Below, piece by piece: positions 63,417 through 64,000 of a stretch of DNA of 64,000 nt. The notes under the pieces are model-generated. The model saw nothing but the letters and a program-made list of their open reading frames with translations, ran no database searches and was not told the DNA's origin. The stretch spans positions 1-64,000 of the forward strand of contig JAIUML010000024.1 of the NCBI GenBank assembly GCA_022565595.1, read 5' to 3'. Position numbers and translations under genes: made by a program. The stretch's first letter is position 1. Every line of letters starts with the position of its first letter. The stretch comes from Saccharospirillum sp. (GTDB lineage: Bacteria; Pseudomonadota; Gammaproteobacteria; Pseudomonadales; Natronospirillaceae).

Positions 63417-64000
63417 TCAATTCAGCCAACGCTTGCGGCGTTTGTAATGCTTGATATCACGAAAGGACTTGTGATCATCCTGGTCGCCCATGCCCAGATA
63501 GAAGGTCTGAATATCCTCATTCTCGCGCATGGATTCCACTGGCCCTTCCATCACAATCTTGCCGTTCTCCAGAATGTAAACCCGATGCGCAATACTGAAG
63601 GCCGCATTCGCATTCTGTTCCACCAGCAGAATACTCACATTCTGCTCCTTGTTGATGCGCGCAATAATGCCAAATATTTCTTCGACAATTTGCGGCGCCA
63701 AACCCAAAGACGGCTCATCCAGCAAAATCAACTTGGGTTGCCCAATCAAAGCTCGACCCAAGGCCAACATCTGCTGCTCACCACCGGAAAGCAGCCCTGC
63801 CGTCTGTTTGGCACGCTCTTTCAACTGCGGAAAATAGGCATAAACAGCATCGTAGTCCGGCGATTGATTACGACCGGTCAAAGCATAAGACGCCGCAATC
63901 AAATTTTCCTCCACCGTCATCTCGGCAAAAATCCGCCGCCCCTCACGCACATGAATCAAACCCTGTTGCGCCAGGATGTGTGGCGGCGTCTTGTTGATCA
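63417..64000 (-). CDS. livF: LivF-type branched-chain ABC transporter ATPase, 5' end beyond window
   Basis: The frame is open to the right edge (INKTPPHILAQQGLIHVREG RRIF region), so the gene starts outside; about 194 residues are visible. LSGGEQQMLALGRALIG is the signature motif and KLILLDEPSLGLAP Walker B; the Walker A is beyond the edge. H-loop His is replaced in the usual LivF way by LVEQN. Partner of other Liv subunits expected upstream, and of the acyl-CoA synthetase downstream, in a fatty or aromatic acid uptake operon. Confidence 0.9.
   Translation of the reverse strand, partial: INKTPPHILAQQGLIHVREGRRIFAEMTVEENLIAASYALTGRNQSPDYDAVYAYFPQLKERAKQTAGLLSGGEQQMLALGRALIGQPKLILLDEPSLGLAPQIVEEIFGIIARINKEQNVSILLVEQNANAAFSIAHRVYILENGKIVMEGPVESMRENEDIQTFYLGMGDQDDHKSFRDIKHYKRRKRWLN

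Noticed and set aside
1-64000. CRISPR array, tRNA or rRNA genes, insertion sequences
   Set aside because: Looked for regularly spaced direct repeats, cloverleaf-like segments and transposase motifs; none was convincing. The inverted repeats found are single intergenic elements, not arrays.

Overview
The window is a stretch of chromosome from a Gram-negative, moderately GC-rich gammaproteobacterium. The evidence is the YeeN-type YebC protein, GlnS, an ArgP/ArgO pair, ArfB, TopB, polyamine-type ABC and TRAP transport genes, c-di-GMP enzymes and dense intergenic multi-hairpin repeats. A marine Oceanospirillales-like host is my inference; no rRNA or other taxonomic marker is present to prove it.

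Left part (1-33.3 kb) is mostly housekeeping and metabolic. It holds a YebC-family protein, a quinone oxidoreductase and a GMC alcohol dehydrogenase. A PotDABC-like ABC operon follows, preceded by a TetR-type palindrome and followed by a TetR gene. Next are an exported carotenoid oxygenase, PhzF, a small GNAT protein and a saccharopine dehydrogenase-like enzyme. A LysR-controlled operon (acyl-CoA dehydrogenase, SDR, ACAD10/11-type phosphotransferase, histidine phosphatase) looks like a hydroxy-acid catabolic unit; its last gene carries an in-frame amber stop. Then come another SDR, a decayed GH116-like glycosidase remnant, an EAL-CBS-GGDEF protein behind a good Pho box, ArgO/ArgP and ArfB. The part closes with a TRAP-type binding protein next to a chemoreceptor, TopB, a ClpP-fold periplasmic protein, GlnS and a PAS-GGDEF diguanylate cyclase.

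Centre (33.8-58.8 kb) is the outstanding feature: a complete-looking extracellular contractile injection system (eCIS, phage-tail-like particle) of about 25 kb, all on the + strand with overlapping or closely spaced genes. In order: sheath, tube, gp51-like chaperone, a disordered protein, Pvc16/DUF4255 cap, AAA+ ATPase, a small conserved protein, tube-initiator protein, LysM/gp53-like protein, gpD-like hub, gpV-like spike, gp25, two J-like baseplate proteins, a tail protein I-like protein, a 1452-aa DUF6519 propeller protein, a 58-aa protein, and a 1559-aa DUF4157 protein. It has only one sheath and one tube gene and no separate tape-measure gene. The last protein joins an eCIS DUF4157 (HELTH) domain to about 800 residues of Trp/Ile-rich amphipathic helices resembling a tape measure, and ends in a nuclease-like domain. 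It is therefore the best candidate for a combined tape measure and cargo.

Right part (59-64 kb) holds an L-lactate permease, a small membrane protein, a GrpB-family protein, an AMP-forming acyl-CoA synthetase and the 3' part of a LivF-type ATPase running off the edge. At least three kinds of intergenic inverted-repeat element are scattered through the window, two of them bordering the eCIS locus and another inside its few real intergenic gaps.
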